The notes under the pieces were generated by a model. It searched no databases. It saw nothing but the letters and a program-made list of their open reading frames with translations, and was not told the origin of the DNA. Below are positions 15,664-24,624 of a stretch of 64,000 bases of DNA, one piece after another. The translations under genes were made by a program, and so were the position numbers. This DNA is from Clostridia bacterium (GTDB lineage Bacteria > Bacillota > Clostridia > Oscillospirales > Acutalibacteraceae). Location of the stretch: positions 102,400-166,399 of the forward strand of contig JAFWZR010000031.1 of NCBI GenBank assembly GCA_017522225.1, read 5' to 3'. The number at the start of each line of letters is the position of its first letter. Positions within the stretch are counted from its first letter, which is position 1.

Positions 15664-17901
15664 ATGGAACATAATTTCAAGGGCATATGGATTGGCGCAG
15701 ATATGACTCTGGAGGACAGATTTGCACCGATATTCAAAAAAGATTTTTCAGTTTCAAATCCCGTAAAAGAAGCACGGATTTTCATCTGCGGTCTCGGTCT
15801 TTTTGAAATGAGAGTTAACGGCAGGCTCCCCGACGATACTGTACTCAATCCCCCTCACTCACAGTATTCACAGACAGTTTTCTACAGAGTTTTTGATATT
15901 ACAAGACTTATCAACGTTGGAGAAAACAGTATCTGTGTTGAGGTAGGTCATAGCTTTTTCAACGAGACAACCGATGTCTGGAATTGGCAGACCGCTTCAT
16001 GGCGTTCAATTCCTAAGCTGATTGCGGATATAGAAATCACTTATGCTGACGGCACTAAAGAAAACCTTGCAACAGGTACGGACTGGACAGTAACAAAAGA
16101 CGGCCCGACAACCGAAAACAGTATTTATCTTGGCGAAACCTACGATGCCCGCCGTAAAGACTTTACGTGGGACAAAGCAAAAGAGGTCGATGCACCTTCA
16201 GGTATGCTCAAGGAGCAGGAAGCGCCCTTTATCCGTCGTGTAGACACCTTCAGACCCAAAAGCATTAAGCGTATGGAAAACGGCAGTCTGATTATCGAAG
16301 CTCCTGAAATGATGACAGGCTGGGCTGAAATGCGGCTGAACGCACCGAAGGATACCATTATAACAATCACTTACGGTGAAAAGCTCACAAGTGAAGGCTA
16401 TGTGCAAAAAATCGGCCACACCGAAGGTCACGGATGCGAATGGTGGCCAAACGCATACATACAGCAGGATAAATTCATCTCAGACGGCGCTGTCGCCCTG
16501 TTTGAACCGAAATTCAGCTACAAGGGTTACAGGTATATTCAGATAGATAACCACGCCGAGAACCTCACTGCAGACGATATAAGGCTTTACAGACTTGCAA
16601 ATGAGATTGACACCATCGGCAAATTCGAGTGCTCAGACGAGCTTGTAAACACGCTTCACACCATTATGTGCCGTACTATGATCAACAACTTCCAATGGAA
16701 GCCGACAGACACACCTGTGTGGGAGAAAAACGGCTGGCTCGGCGACGCAAACTGTGCGCTCGAGACAATGATGTACAATTTTGATATGAGCGTGTATATG
16801 CCGCAGTTTATCGACATTATGGACGATTGCTTCAAGGACTACGGCAAGGTGCCTGTAATTGTTCCTACGGCTGAATGGGGTGTCGGGAATTCACCTGTGT
16901 GGAATACAATTTACGTATTCGCAACCGAGGCGTTAATAAATTTCCATAATAACAAGGCTTATGCCGAAAAAATCTATCTGCATCTGCGTCAGTTTGCACT
17001 CAATGATATCGCAGACCTTGAAAAATTCGGCGGCACCTGGGAGGTGCGCGGACTTTCTGACTGGGTTGCACCGTCAAACGATGAATTCGGCGAGGTTGAA
17101 GCTGATCCGTCCGAGGGTGCTGAAATCTGCTGTACCGCATACATTTACGCTATGCTCAGATCAATGGCAAGAATTTCTGAAATCCTTGATAAGGGTGACG
17201 AAGCAGAATATCTCAGCTATGCAGAAAAAATCCGCAATGATTTTAACGAGAAATTCTATAATACAGAAAAGCAGATTTACGAAACAACCCATTGGAAGCA
17301 GATGGGCAACCGCAGAAAGTACAGACAGACATCCAATCTCCTGCCCCTTTCATTCGGAATGGTTGACGAGAAAAACAGAGATGCTGTTATCAAAAATCTT
17401 GTTGACGACATCGTCACTCACGGTTATCATCTTGATACAGGATGCACGGGAACAAAGCATATTCTTCCCGTTCTGTTCAACACAGGTCATGCTGATATTG
17501 CGTACAAGATACTGACACAGACCACATACCCGAGCTGGGGTTATTGGGTAGAGAACGGAACAACAAGTGCGTGGGAAAGCTGGGAGCTTTCCACCCGTTC
17601 ACTTAACCACTACTTCCTCGGAACTTATGACGAGATTCTTTATTCACACATTGCAGGTATCCGTGATGTTAAAAATGGTTACGAAACATTTACCGTAGCA
17701 CCCGAAACAGAATGCGGTATGCAATGGGCAAAGGCGTCGGTTGAAACCCCGAAGGGTACTGTCCGTTGCGAATGGGAAAAGACAGACGGTAAAACTCTTA
17801 TCGAAATTGAAATCCCTGACGGTGCAACTGCACTTATCAGACTCAAAAACGGATTAACTGAAACCAAATCAAAGGGGATATATAAATACAGTTTCAAATA
17901 A
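15664..17901 (+). CDS. GH78 alpha-L-rhamnosidase-like enzyme
   Basis: A 745-residue enzyme without a signal peptide, hence likely intracellular. N-terminal beta-domains (residues 1-310, with LGLFEMRVNG and LGETYDARR) precede an (alpha/alpha)6 catalytic domain. The family's general acid lies in DTPVWEKNGWLGD at E354, and the base in TTSAWESWEL at E638. A C-terminal beta-domain closes the protein. GH78 enzymes release terminal L-rhamnose from pectin side chains, plant glycosides and some bacterial glycans. GGAGG precedes the ATG at 15664; an upstream in-frame extension runs through the proS terminator and is rejected. Confidence 0.9.
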   Translation: MEHNFKGIWIGADMTLEDRFAPIFKKDFSVSNPVKEARIFICGLGLFEMRVNGRLPDDTVLNPPHSQYSQTVFYRVFDITRLINVGENSICVEVGHSFFNETTDVWNWQTASWRSIPKLIADIEITYADGTKENLATGTDWTVTKDGPTTENSIYLGETYDARRKDFTWDKAKEVDAPSGMLKEQEAPFIRRVDTFRPKSIKRMENGSLIIEAPEMMTGWAEMRLNAPKDTIITITYGEKLTSEGYVQKIGHTEGHGCEWWPNAYIQQDKFISDGAVALFEPKFSYKGYRYIQIDNHAENLTADDIRLYRLANEIDTIGKFECSDELVNTLHTIMCRTMINNFQWKPTDTPVWEKNGWLGDANCALETMMYNFDMSVYMPQFIDIMDDCFKDYGKVPVIVPTAEWGVGNSPVWNTIYVFATEALINFHNNKAYAEKIYLHLRQFALNDIADLEKFGGTWEVRGLSDWVAPSNDEFGEVEADPSEGAEICCTAYIYAMLRSMARISEILDKGDEAEYLSYAEKIRNDFNEKFYNTEKQIYETTHWKQMGNRRKYRQTSNLLPLSFGMVDEKNRDAVIKNLVDDIVTHGYHLDTGCTGTKHILPVLFNTGHADIAYKILTQTTYPSWGYWVENGTTSAWESWELSTRSLNHYFLGTYDEILYSHIAGIRDVKNGYETFTVAPETECGMQWAKASVETPKGTVRCEWEKTDGKTLIEIEIPDGATALIRLKNGLTETKSKGIYKYSFK

Positions 17902-17950
17902 TGATAAAAATACCCATTAAACATTACCGATGTATCAGGAGGAATAAGTT

Positions 17951-18799
17951 ATGGTAGCTTCAAATTATTTATTAAAAATAGCAGCTGAATTCTCACTGGA
18001 AAAGAATACTACGAGGGCAAGAGACTTTTTTGATTATTATTTAACTGAAATCAGTAATCTTAAATGTCACGATCGCCTGATTTTAGGCGAGTGCCGTTTG
18101 TGCTCAGGCATCAAACCTAATGATTTAGATGTCCGTATGCCCATATCTTGGGAAATTCTCGAAAAACAAGGGAACCGTATACTTTTACTTAGCGAGTTTT
18201 GTTTGGACTGGGAGTTTTATTACGGTAACTGTTTGAACGAAGGTTCTGCATCAGATAATACCTGGGAAACATCATTCATACGAAAAATGTTGAACAGAGA
18301 CTTCTTTGAAAACTCTTTTAAGGGTATCGAAAAAAATATTATTATTACAACACAAGTCAAAACCTTACCCAATCCCATCTACGGAAACAATCCCGGAAAC
18401 ACTACGCAGGATAAATTATTTTTGCTAAGTTCGGATGAGGTAATAAAATATTTTGCCGGAAAAGACGGCAATCCGCTGTCAGACAGAGAGTTGGATAAAG
18501 AAAAAGCATATCTTAAAGCGTTTAATGCACCTTATTTCGACCTTGGAAATTCCTCAGCAAGTACCTGTATTCTGATGGCAGATAAATTCGATCAGGATCG
18601 AATTAACATATACAGAGATAATTGCTTCTGGTGGTTGCGCACCCCCGGAATCGAGCAAAATGATGTTGTTACCGTCACTACGGAAGGTGCTATTAACTTT
18701 GAAGGTGAATCTTCAATGTCTGATGAGATAGGGATCAGACCTGCTATGTGGATCGATCTGGATATTGCTAAAGAAATGATTTATTCATCTGAAAACTAA
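17951..18799 (+). CDS. DUF6273-like protein of unknown function
   Basis: A 282-residue soluble protein. From about residue 60 to 275 it carries the pattern of the DUF6273 family common in gut Clostridia: WEILEKQGNRILLLSE, then WETSFIRKMLNRDFF, then FWWLRTPG, and a closing EIGIRPAMWIDL. The function of this family is not known; it often occurs in surface or lectin-like proteins. This copy has no signal peptide and begins with about 50 residues unlike the domain. AGGAGG precedes the ATG. Its codon use is more AT-rich than neighbouring genes, which hints at separate acquisition. No promoter of its own was found, so it may follow the GH78 gene. Confidence 0.75.
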   Translation: MVASNYLLKIAAEFSLEKNTTRARDFFDYYLTEISNLKCHDRLILGECRLCSGIKPNDLDVRMPISWEILEKQGNRILLLSEFCLDWEFYYGNCLNEGSASDNTWETSFIRKMLNRDFFENSFKGIEKNIIITTQVKTLPNPIYGNNPGNTTQDKLFLLSSDEVIKYFAGKDGNPLSDRELDKEKAYLKAFNAPYFDLGNSSASTCILMADKFDQDRINIYRDNCFWWLRTPGIEQNDVVTVTTEGAINFEGESSMSDEIGIRPAMWIDLDIAKEMIYSSEN

Positions 18800-18848
18800 T
18801 AATCACTCTTATGTTATTGTTAGCTTTTAAATAAGCATAAAAACACTG

Positions 18849-18881
18849 AACCCACAGTTACAATGTCAGTAACTGTGGGTT
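18849..18881. terminator. bidirectional terminator between convergent genes
   Basis: AACCCACAGTTAC (18849-18861) pairs perfectly with GTAACTGTGGGTT (18869-18881). It sits between the DUF6273 gene and the MBL-fold gene. Confidence 0.85.
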
Positions 18882-18885
18882 TATC

Positions 18886-20208
18886 TTACATCTCAAATTT
18901 ACTGTCTGCTTCTGCAGGAAGGTTGGATTTATTGAGGTCTCCTCCCCTGTCCGTAAACATTTTGTAAAGCTCAGCCTTACGCTCATCGGTATAGGAATAA
19001 CCCCAGAGGCGGTTGATCTTGCCGAAATCCTCAAAGGTTTCGTCAGGCAGAACTTCAATTTTTGAAAAATCATATGGGAGCGGAATTTTAACCGTGCCGT
19101 CCGAGGTTATGTAGTGTGCCCTTGCAAGCTCAATCAATCGGCGGTTCGCTTCAATTCTCGGATACTCCTCGTCAAACTTGATGCGTGTTATCGGGAATAC
19201 TGCAACCTCGGCATTCAGGTACTCGTAAGCCTTCACGGAAAGACCTGTGTGGCCGTGGTGCGAAACCTGAACAACATCACACTTAAGCGTTTCACCGTAA
19301 CGCTTTTCAAACTCAGCGGAAGCAAGTCGGCTTGCATCACCCGGAATGAAAACGCGTGAATTCTCCGCAGTGAGCATAACCATACAGGATGAATCGTTAT
19401 AATCTGTGATAAGATTCGGATAGATATCCTCGTGTGTGCCCAGAACATCAAACATAAGATTTCTGATATAGAAACGCTGACCTGTGTGAATTTTATATGT
19501 CGGGATCTTTGTTTCATCAAGCATTTTAAAAAGCTTTTTGGAAAGCAGAACCTCTTCCCTCGCCCACTCCTTATGTCCGATATAATCGTCGGGAATAAGA
19601 TTTGAGTATATACCTTCGATAATACAGTCATGGCAATTGTAACGAAGAAAATCCATAAATTTGCACATATGGTCAGAATGTGCGTGTGTCAGAAGCCAGC
19701 CGTTGACAACCACCTTCTGCCCCTCGGGTGTGCGCTCACGCATAAAATTATAAATTCTGTCATTATCGTTAAACTGCATATAGTGACCGCTGTCCACAAC
19801 AAAGAAGCTGTAGTCGGGACACTGAATCATAAGACACATACCGCAGTCGATAAGTGACTGATCGCTTTCAAAGCCGTAAAAAGCTGTTTCACCGTCACCG
19901 TTGCACTCTGTCGGAATAAGGCACGGAATAAGATTCGTTTTACTTGCGCAGACACGCACAATACTGTCGCACGGAGTAAACAACGCATTCACAACAACCT
20001 CACCCTTAAGGCAGGTGTAGAGGTTGCCGTTAATTTCAGTCTTCTGCAAGACTGCCATACCGTCAGCCTCAAGAGCATCAATCCACTCGCTGTATTCAGC
20101 CTTTGTCACATTGCGGTAAAGGCGCATATAGCAATTTTCACGGCAGTCATAGGTCGGCTCATCCGCAGCTTCACGGAACTGCAGAAATTTTTCAAAAACC
20201 TTTTCCAT
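18886..20208 (-). CDS. metallo-beta-lactamase-fold hydrolase, ComEC-like domain
   Basis: A 440-residue protein. Residues 1-120 form an unrecognised beta-rich part. From about 130 to 370 there is a metallo-beta-lactamase fold with the metal site THAHSDHM, then PGDAS and SHHGHTG. These resemble ComEC/Rec2-type hydrolases. No signal peptide or membrane segment was seen, so it is probably cytoplasmic. Its start overlaps the stop of the membrane-anchored cohesin-like gene (TAATG at 20206-20210), so the two are translationally coupled. The substrate is unknown; a nuclease, phosphodiesterase or lactonase would all be possible for this fold. Confidence 0.85.
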   Translation of the reverse strand: MEKVFEKFLQFREAADEPTYDCRENCYMRLYRNVTKAEYSEWIDALEADGMAVLQKTEINGNLYTCLKGEVVVNALFTPCDSIVRVCASKTNLIPCLIPTECNGDGETAFYGFESDQSLIDCGMCLMIQCPDYSFFVVDSGHYMQFNDNDRIYNFMRERTPEGQKVVVNGWLLTHAHSDHMCKFMDFLRYNCHDCIIEGIYSNLIPDDYIGHKEWAREEVLLSKKLFKMLDETKIPTYKIHTGQRFYIRNLMFDVLGTHEDIYPNLITDYNDSSCMVMLTAENSRVFIPGDASRLASAEFEKRYGETLKCDVVQVSHHGHTGLSVKAYEYLNAEVAVFPITRIKFDEEYPRIEANRRLIELARAHYITSDGTVKIPLPYDFSKIEVLPDETFEDFGKINRLWGYSYTDERKAELYKMFTDRGGDLNKSNLPAEADSKFEM

Positions 20209-20966
20209 TATGCTTCCTCATTTCCGTCATCGGGAGATTTTTTCTTTTTCATAACAACTACGGTAACAACACCGACAGCAGCCACAAAAGCAACGGCAAC
20301 CGCTGCAATTATAATATCCTTGGATTTGTTATCTTTTACTGATGTGTTTTCTTCATTTTCAACATCAATCACTTCACCGCTGTTTTCGGTGATATCGTTT
20401 GTTGAGGACTGAATCTCATCCTCAGTCTTTACAGAAGCGGAAGCCGATGTTGTTTCATCAGGAGCTGATGTTGATGACACTGCTGCACCCTGCAGGTCTG
20501 TTGTAACAGAGGTATCAATAGCTGCAAGAGAAGCGTCAACACAGTTGGTGACGATAATCTTGAAATCATCGTTTGTAAGCGGCTCTTCAGAAAGCTTTTT
20601 AAGTGTGATTACAAAAAGATCCTTGCTTTCTATATTGCGGTAAGCCGGAATTATAGCCATCGTTCCCTTAACAGGGTCGGCTTCAGGATTGATTTCAGCA
20701 AAAGCAGCATCAGCCTGACCGCGGTAAGCCTCAAAGCCCTTGCCCTTTTCTGCACTTACAACCTCGACTCTTTCCTTGTTCAGCTTAACCTCGAAATCGA
20801 AGCCCGAAAAGCTTGTTCCGCCGTTGAAATCAATTGTAACAACTGCCTGCTTGTCTGTTTCAGACACAAGTGTGATATTGAACTTCGCAAGTCCCTCTGC
20901 GGAAGCAGTCACGCAGGTGAGCATAACCAGAACAACGCTGACAATCAGCGACATTATTTTTTTCAT
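20208..20966 (-). CDS. membrane-anchored cohesin-like surface protein
   Basis: A 252-residue protein with a signal peptide (residues 1-24, cut near TASA-EG). A cohesin-like beta-sandwich lies at about 28-165 (FSGFDFEVKLNKERVEVVSA, later LFVITLKKL). A Ser/Thr/Glu-rich stalk follows at about 170-220, then one membrane helix and a KKKK stop-transfer tail. Cohesins bind dockerins in cellulosome assembly; dockerin proteins occur 18-20 kb away in this window. The second ATG (20966) has correct spacing from GGAGG. The cohesin call rests on fold-like sequence pattern, not on diagnostic residues, so a generic adhesion domain is the alternative. Confidence 0.72.
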   Translation of the reverse strand: MKKIMSLIVSVVLVMLTCVTASAEGLAKFNITLVSETDKQAVVTIDFNGGTSFSGFDFEVKLNKERVEVVSAEKGKGFEAYRGQADAAFAEINPEADPVKGTMAIIPAYRNIESKDLFVITLKKLSEEPLTNDDFKIIVTNCVDASLAAIDTSVTTDLQGAAVSSTSAPDETTSASASVKTEDEIQSSTNDITENSGEVIDVENEENTSVKDNKSKDIIIAAVAVAFVAAVGVVTVVVMKKKKSPDDGNEEA

Positions 20967-21004
20967 TTTCATAACCTCCGTATGAATTTAATCGTAACAG
21001 ATAT

Positions 21005-21033
21005 ATGATACCACAAACGCTCACAATTTACAA
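21005..21033 (-). promoter_or_regulatory. promoter of the cohesin-like/MBL operon
   Basis: On the minus strand: TTGTAA (21028-21033), 17-base spacer, TATCAT (21005-21010) with a TGG extended element. Confidence 0.62.
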
Positions 21034-21040
21034 TAGAGGC

Positions 21041-21076
21041 AAAAAGAGAACCGAAAGCAAGATGCTCCGGTTCTCT
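21041..21076 (-). terminator. terminator of the lipid-kinase operon
   Basis: On the minus strand AGAGAACCG (21068-21076) pairs with CGGTTCTCT (21045-21053) and is followed by TTTTTG. It is immediately upstream of the cohesin-like operon promoter. Confidence 0.78.
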
Positions 21077-21081
21077 TATTA

Positions 21082-22035
21082 TTAAATCTTTAAGCCGATT
21101 TCGTTTGTCAGCTTACCGCTTTTTCTGTCCTCTACATAATCAGAGGTTGCAGGAACAACGAATGTAAATTCTTCGGGCAGAATCTCAAAGGTACAGTCGT
21201 TAACAATATCAACCTCGCCGTCGATATTTATAGCCGCAGGCTCGTCGCTGTGAACGGTCATTTTCTTACCTCTGACATAAAGAGTTTGCTTCCAGTTATA
21301 GTGCTTACCCTTTTTGTATCCGCCAACCTTCATCAGCATATCAGGAAGTGACAAGGTATCTATAATACTGAAATCGAGCAAGCCGTCATCGGGCAGTGCA
21401 TACGGTGTCGCCTGATAGCCTCCGCCGTAATATCGGCTGTTGCCGCATACGGTAAAGAGGAACTCACCCGATATAGGTCTGTTGTCATCTATCGTTATTG
21501 TAAACTTGTTTACCCTGTTGACCATTGCACAGTAAGCAAGTGCTGCAGTATACGCTCTGTCACCGCGCAAAAGCGGAATTTTCTTAAAATCCGATTGCTT
21601 CGCACAGATTTCGGCATCCATACCCATTGAGCACTGATTAACAGCAATTCTGTCGCCGCACTTTATAGCATCAATCTTAATGGGCGTACCGTTCAGCTGT
21701 GCCTCAATGTCGAGGAAGTCTTCACGGCTGCCGAAAATACGGATAAAATCGTTACCGGATCCCAACGGTACAACTGCAAATTCGACATTCTTATAGCCGT
21801 AGATTATATTGACAAGGTCATAAATTGTGCCGTCACCGCCGCAAGCGTAGAATCTTACCTTTTCGCCTGTTTCCAGATACTTTTTGCAGTACTCAGCCAT
21901 ATCATCCCTTGACTTGGTAACATAAACCTCGTAGTCAACATCGTACTTTTCAACACTTTGCTTCAAAAGCGGTCTCAATATACTGTAAGCCTTACCCTTG
22001 CCTGCCTTGGGATTAACAACAAACAGATGCTTCAT
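21082..22035 (-). CDS. diacylglycerol/lipid kinase family protein (DagK/YegS-like)
   Basis: A 317-residue protein of the DAGK catalytic family that phosphorylates lipid substrates such as diacylglycerol. The N-terminus MKHLFVVNPKAGKGKA, the nucleotide-binding GGDGT and the PLGSGNDFIR motif are all present. The C-terminal beta-sandwich ends normally for the family. It follows the methyltransferase gene on the minus strand by only 10 bases and GAGG precedes its ATG, so the two are co-transcribed. The lipid substrate is not determined; DgkB-type recycling of diacylglycerol is the likely role in Firmicutes. Confidence 0.92.
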   Translation of the reverse strand: MKHLFVVNPKAGKGKAYSILRPLLKQSVEKYDVDYEVYVTKSRDDMAEYCKKYLETGEKVRFYACGGDGTIYDLVNIIYGYKNVEFAVVPLGSGNDFIRIFGSREDFLDIEAQLNGTPIKIDAIKCGDRIAVNQCSMGMDAEICAKQSDFKKIPLLRGDRAYTAALAYCAMVNRVNKFTITIDDNRPISGEFLFTVCGNSRYYGGGYQATPYALPDDGLLDFSIIDTLSLPDMLMKVGGYKKGKHYNWKQTLYVRGKKMTVHSDEPAAINIDGEVDIVNDCTFEILPEEFTFVVPATSDYVEDRKSGKLTNEIGLKI

Positions 22036-22045
22036 ATCATACGCC

Positions 22046-23161
22046 TCACTTGAAATACATAAACAACTGACATTTAATCATACCGTTATACAACTTACGG
22101 CGTTTATCAGCCTTTCTGCCGAATTCCTTTTCAAACTCTTCAGACGGACTTATAACATAGTATGCCCAACCGCGCTTCTGTTCAAATTTTTCGCCCATAA
22201 TTTTATAAAGCTTCTGTGCCTCTCCGATATCAAGCAGTCTTTCACCGTACGGAGGGTTACAGATAAGTGTGCCTTTTTCACTCTTTGGCTTGAAGTCACG
22301 CAGGTCACACTTTTCAAACTTAATCTTTCTCTCAACACCTGCACGCTTTGCATTTACGCGTGCAATCTCAAGTGCAGACTCATCAATATCCGAGCCGTAT
22401 GCGATAAAGTCCGTATCGTAATTCACAAGGTCGCGTGCGCGCTGACGCTCCTCAGCCCATACATATTCGGGAATAACATCCCAACGCTCAGCAGAGAAGT
22501 TGCGGTTAACACCCGGTGCTATGTTGTGCACCATCATTGCACCCTCGATAAGAATTGTACCGCTGCCGCACATCGGGTCATAAAGCGTGTGGTACGGACG
22601 AAGTCTTGCGAGGTTGCAAAGTGAGGCGGCAAGTGTCTCCTTAAGCGGAGCGGCATTTGCCTCAAGACGGTAACCGCGCTTGTGAAGTCCCGCACCCGAA
22701 GTGTCAAGGAGCAGACTTACCTTGTCTTTCATAATGGAAAACTGAATCTGATGTACAGGACCTGTTTCATCAAACCAGCTGATTTTATATTTTGACTTAA
22801 GTCTTTCAACAACAGCCTTTTTGATAATAGACTGACAGTCACTCACACTGAAAAGAGCAGAATTGATAGAATAGCCCTTGACGGGGAATGCATCGTCTAC
22901 ACCTATCCAATTCTCCCAGGGAAGTGCCTTTGTGCCCTGAAAAAGCTCCTCAAAGCTTCTTGCGTAAAAATCACCGACAAGAATCTGTATTCTTTCGGAA
23001 TAGCGTGAGCAGATATTCGCTCTCGCAAGAAGGTTTTCGTCACCTGAAAAAAGGACTCTGCCGTTTTCTGAAACTACATTTTCTGCCCCAAGGTCCTTCA
23101 TCTCGTTTGCGATAAGTGACTCAAGACCGAGCAGACACGGAATAACAAAATTTATCTTCAT
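22046..23161 (-). CDS. THUMP-domain 23S rRNA guanine-N2 methyltransferase (RlmL/YpsC-like)
   Basis: A 371-residue RNA methyltransferase. The N-terminal ferredoxin-like and THUMP domains are at about 1-160, and the Rossmann methyltransferase at 165-371. Motif I is DPMCGSGTILIE and the catalytic motif is CNPPYGER. These match the RlmL N-terminal half and Bacillus YpsC, which methylates a guanine in 23S rRNA. A clear AAAGAGG precedes the ATG. It forms an operon with the lipid kinase. The exact target base is inferred from family. Confidence 0.92.
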   Translation of the reverse strand: MKINFVIPCLLGLESLIANEMKDLGAENVVSENGRVLFSGDENLLARANICSRYSERIQILVGDFYARSFEELFQGTKALPWENWIGVDDAFPVKGYSINSALFSVSDCQSIIKKAVVERLKSKYKISWFDETGPVHQIQFSIMKDKVSLLLDTSGAGLHKRGYRLEANAAPLKETLAASLCNLARLRPYHTLYDPMCGSGTILIEGAMMVHNIAPGVNRNFSAERWDVIPEYVWAEERQRARDLVNYDTDFIAYGSDIDESALEIARVNAKRAGVERKIKFEKCDLRDFKPKSEKGTLICNPPYGERLLDIGEAQKLYKIMGEKFEQKRGWAYYVISPSEEFEKEFGRKADKRRKLYNGMIKCQLFMYFK

Positions 23162-23220
23162 AAGTACCTCTTTAAATTTTATATCTGAATTATACTTCTG
23201 TTTTTTAATTAAATCAAGTC

Positions 23221-24063
23221 TTACAGCTCAATTGACGCGTGGCGTGTAACGTGACAGCCGACATTGACTGCAACGGGTAAGCCTGCGATGTGTGTCGGTG
23301 CGGTTTCAATTGCAACGGAGAGTGCCGTTGTATCACCGCCGAAGCCCTGCGGTCCGATATCAAGCTTGTTAACTCTTTCAAGAATTTCTGCTTCCATTTC
23401 AGCATAGAAGCTGTCCGCATTTTTAACGCTGACGCTTCTGCAGAGTGCTTTTTTTGCAAGGTACGCACACTGTTCAAAATCACCGCCGATGCCGATACCA
23501 AGCACTATAGGAGGGCAGGGATTGCCGCCTGCAGCTTTAACGCTGTCAAGCACAAAGTTAATTATATCCTCTCTTCCGCTTGCGGGTGTGAGCATTCTGA
23601 GAGCACTCATATTCTCACTGCCGAAGCCTTTGGGGGCAACAGTGATCTTCACACCTTCACCGTCAACGATGCTTGTGTGAATTACCGCGGGAGTGTTGTC
23701 CTTTGTGTTGACGCGTCTTAACGGGTCGCCTACAACCGAGCAACGCAGAAACCCGTTGATATAGCCGTTGTGCACGCCCTCATTGACCGCATCATAAAGA
23801 CTGCCGTCAACAAAATGAACATCCTGACCGATTTCAAGAAAAACAACCGCCATTCCCGTATCCTGACAGATAGGGATATCAAGCACCTTAGCCGCCTCAA
23901 GGTTTTCTCCAAGGTCGGAAAGAATACTTTTTGCAAGCTGATTTCTTTCGCAGTTCTTACAGTTATTTATTATGCCTGTAAGATCGTCAGGTAAGATTTT
24001 ATTCGCCTTTATGCAAAGCTCTTCAACCGCCTGAGCAATTAACTTTACACTTATCTCTCTCAT
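23221..24063 (-). CDS. class I fumarate hydratase, alpha subunit
   Basis: A 280-residue iron-sulfur hydro-lyase subunit (two-subunit class I fumarase/tartrate dehydratase, TtdA type). Motifs include DIPICQDTGMAVVF with a candidate cluster Cys at 66, APKGFGSENMS, and the C-terminal GPQGFGGDTTALSV and VNVGCHVTRHAS. It would convert fumarate to malate with a beta subunit that completes the active site. The beta subunit is normally the next gene, but the next gene here is an rRNA methyltransferase, so the partner must be elsewhere or lost. It starts just downstream of the yabR terminator. Tartrate or mesaconate specificity cannot be excluded. Confidence 0.9.
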   Translation of the reverse strand: MREISVKLIAQAVEELCIKANKILPDDLTGIINNCKNCERNQLAKSILSDLGENLEAAKVLDIPICQDTGMAVVFLEIGQDVHFVDGSLYDAVNEGVHNGYINGFLRCSVVGDPLRRVNTKDNTPAVIHTSIVDGEGVKITVAPKGFGSENMSALRMLTPASGREDIINFVLDSVKAAGGNPCPPIVLGIGIGGDFEQCAYLAKKALCRSVSVKNADSFYAEMEAEILERVNKLDIGPQGFGGDTTALSVAIETAPTHIAGLPVAVNVGCHVTRHASIEL

Positions 24064-24083
24064 AACATCACCATATTAAACCT

Positions 24084-24114
24084 GTAAAAACGGGAGCAGA
24101 AAACTGCTCCCGTT
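24084..24114 (-). terminator. terminator of the yab operon
   Basis: On the minus strand AACGGGAGCAG pairs perfectly with CTGCTCCCGTT around a TTTT loop and runs into TTTAC. It ends the operon finishing with the S1-domain gene. Confidence 0.83.
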
Positions 24115-24141
24115 AAATGTGATTAAATTAACTTCAACAGC

Positions 24142-24591
24142 TTACAGCTTATTTGTGCCGCGTCTGTTGTAACCGCCGCCATGCTTCGAGTCACGCTTGA
24201 GGTCAGACATTTTTTCTTCACTTTCCTGCTTGAACTTCGCCATCATGCTTTCAAAAGACTGCGGTTGTGTATCAACAGTTTTGTTGCCCTGCCAGACGTT
24301 TGCATTATTGTTGCGTCTGGGCGCGTTATTCTTCGGCTTGAAGGCTGGTTTCGGCTGTTCCATAGCTTTTTTGATAGAAAGACTTATCTTACCGTCTTCC
24401 GCAATAGAAATAACCTTGACCTTAACAGCCTGTCCCACGGTTAAGTGATCCTTGATGTCATTTACGAATTCAAGTGCAACCTCTGAAATGTGCACCATAC
24501 CCTTCTTGCCTCCCTCAAGGTCAACAAAGGCACCGAATGCCGTAAATCCCGTAACTTTTCCCTCTACAATAGCGCCGACTTCTAACTGCAT
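24142..24591 (-). CDS. yabR: S1 RNA-binding domain protein (YabR-like)
   Basis: A 149-residue protein. An S1 OB-fold domain occupies residues 1-72 (GAIVEGKVTGFTAFGAFVDL, GMVHISEVA). The rest is a basic, Asn/Arg/Gly-rich and probably disordered tail. In Bacillus an S1-domain gene, yabR, lies directly after divIC, exactly as here. Proteins of this group associate with ribosomes or mRNA and act as stress or ribosome-linked factors. A hairpin terminator follows, so this is the last gene of the yab operon. Confidence 0.88.
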   Translation of the reverse strand: MQLEVGAIVEGKVTGFTAFGAFVDLEGGKKGMVHISEVALEFVNDIKDHLTVGQAVKVKVISIAEDGKISLSIKKAMEQPKPAFKPKNNAPRRNNNANVWQGNKTVDTQPQSFESMMAKFKQESEEKMSDLKRDSKHGGGYNRRGTNKL

Positions 24592-24624
24592 ACTAAAATG
24601 AACCCCTCAAAAAATTTTATATCA

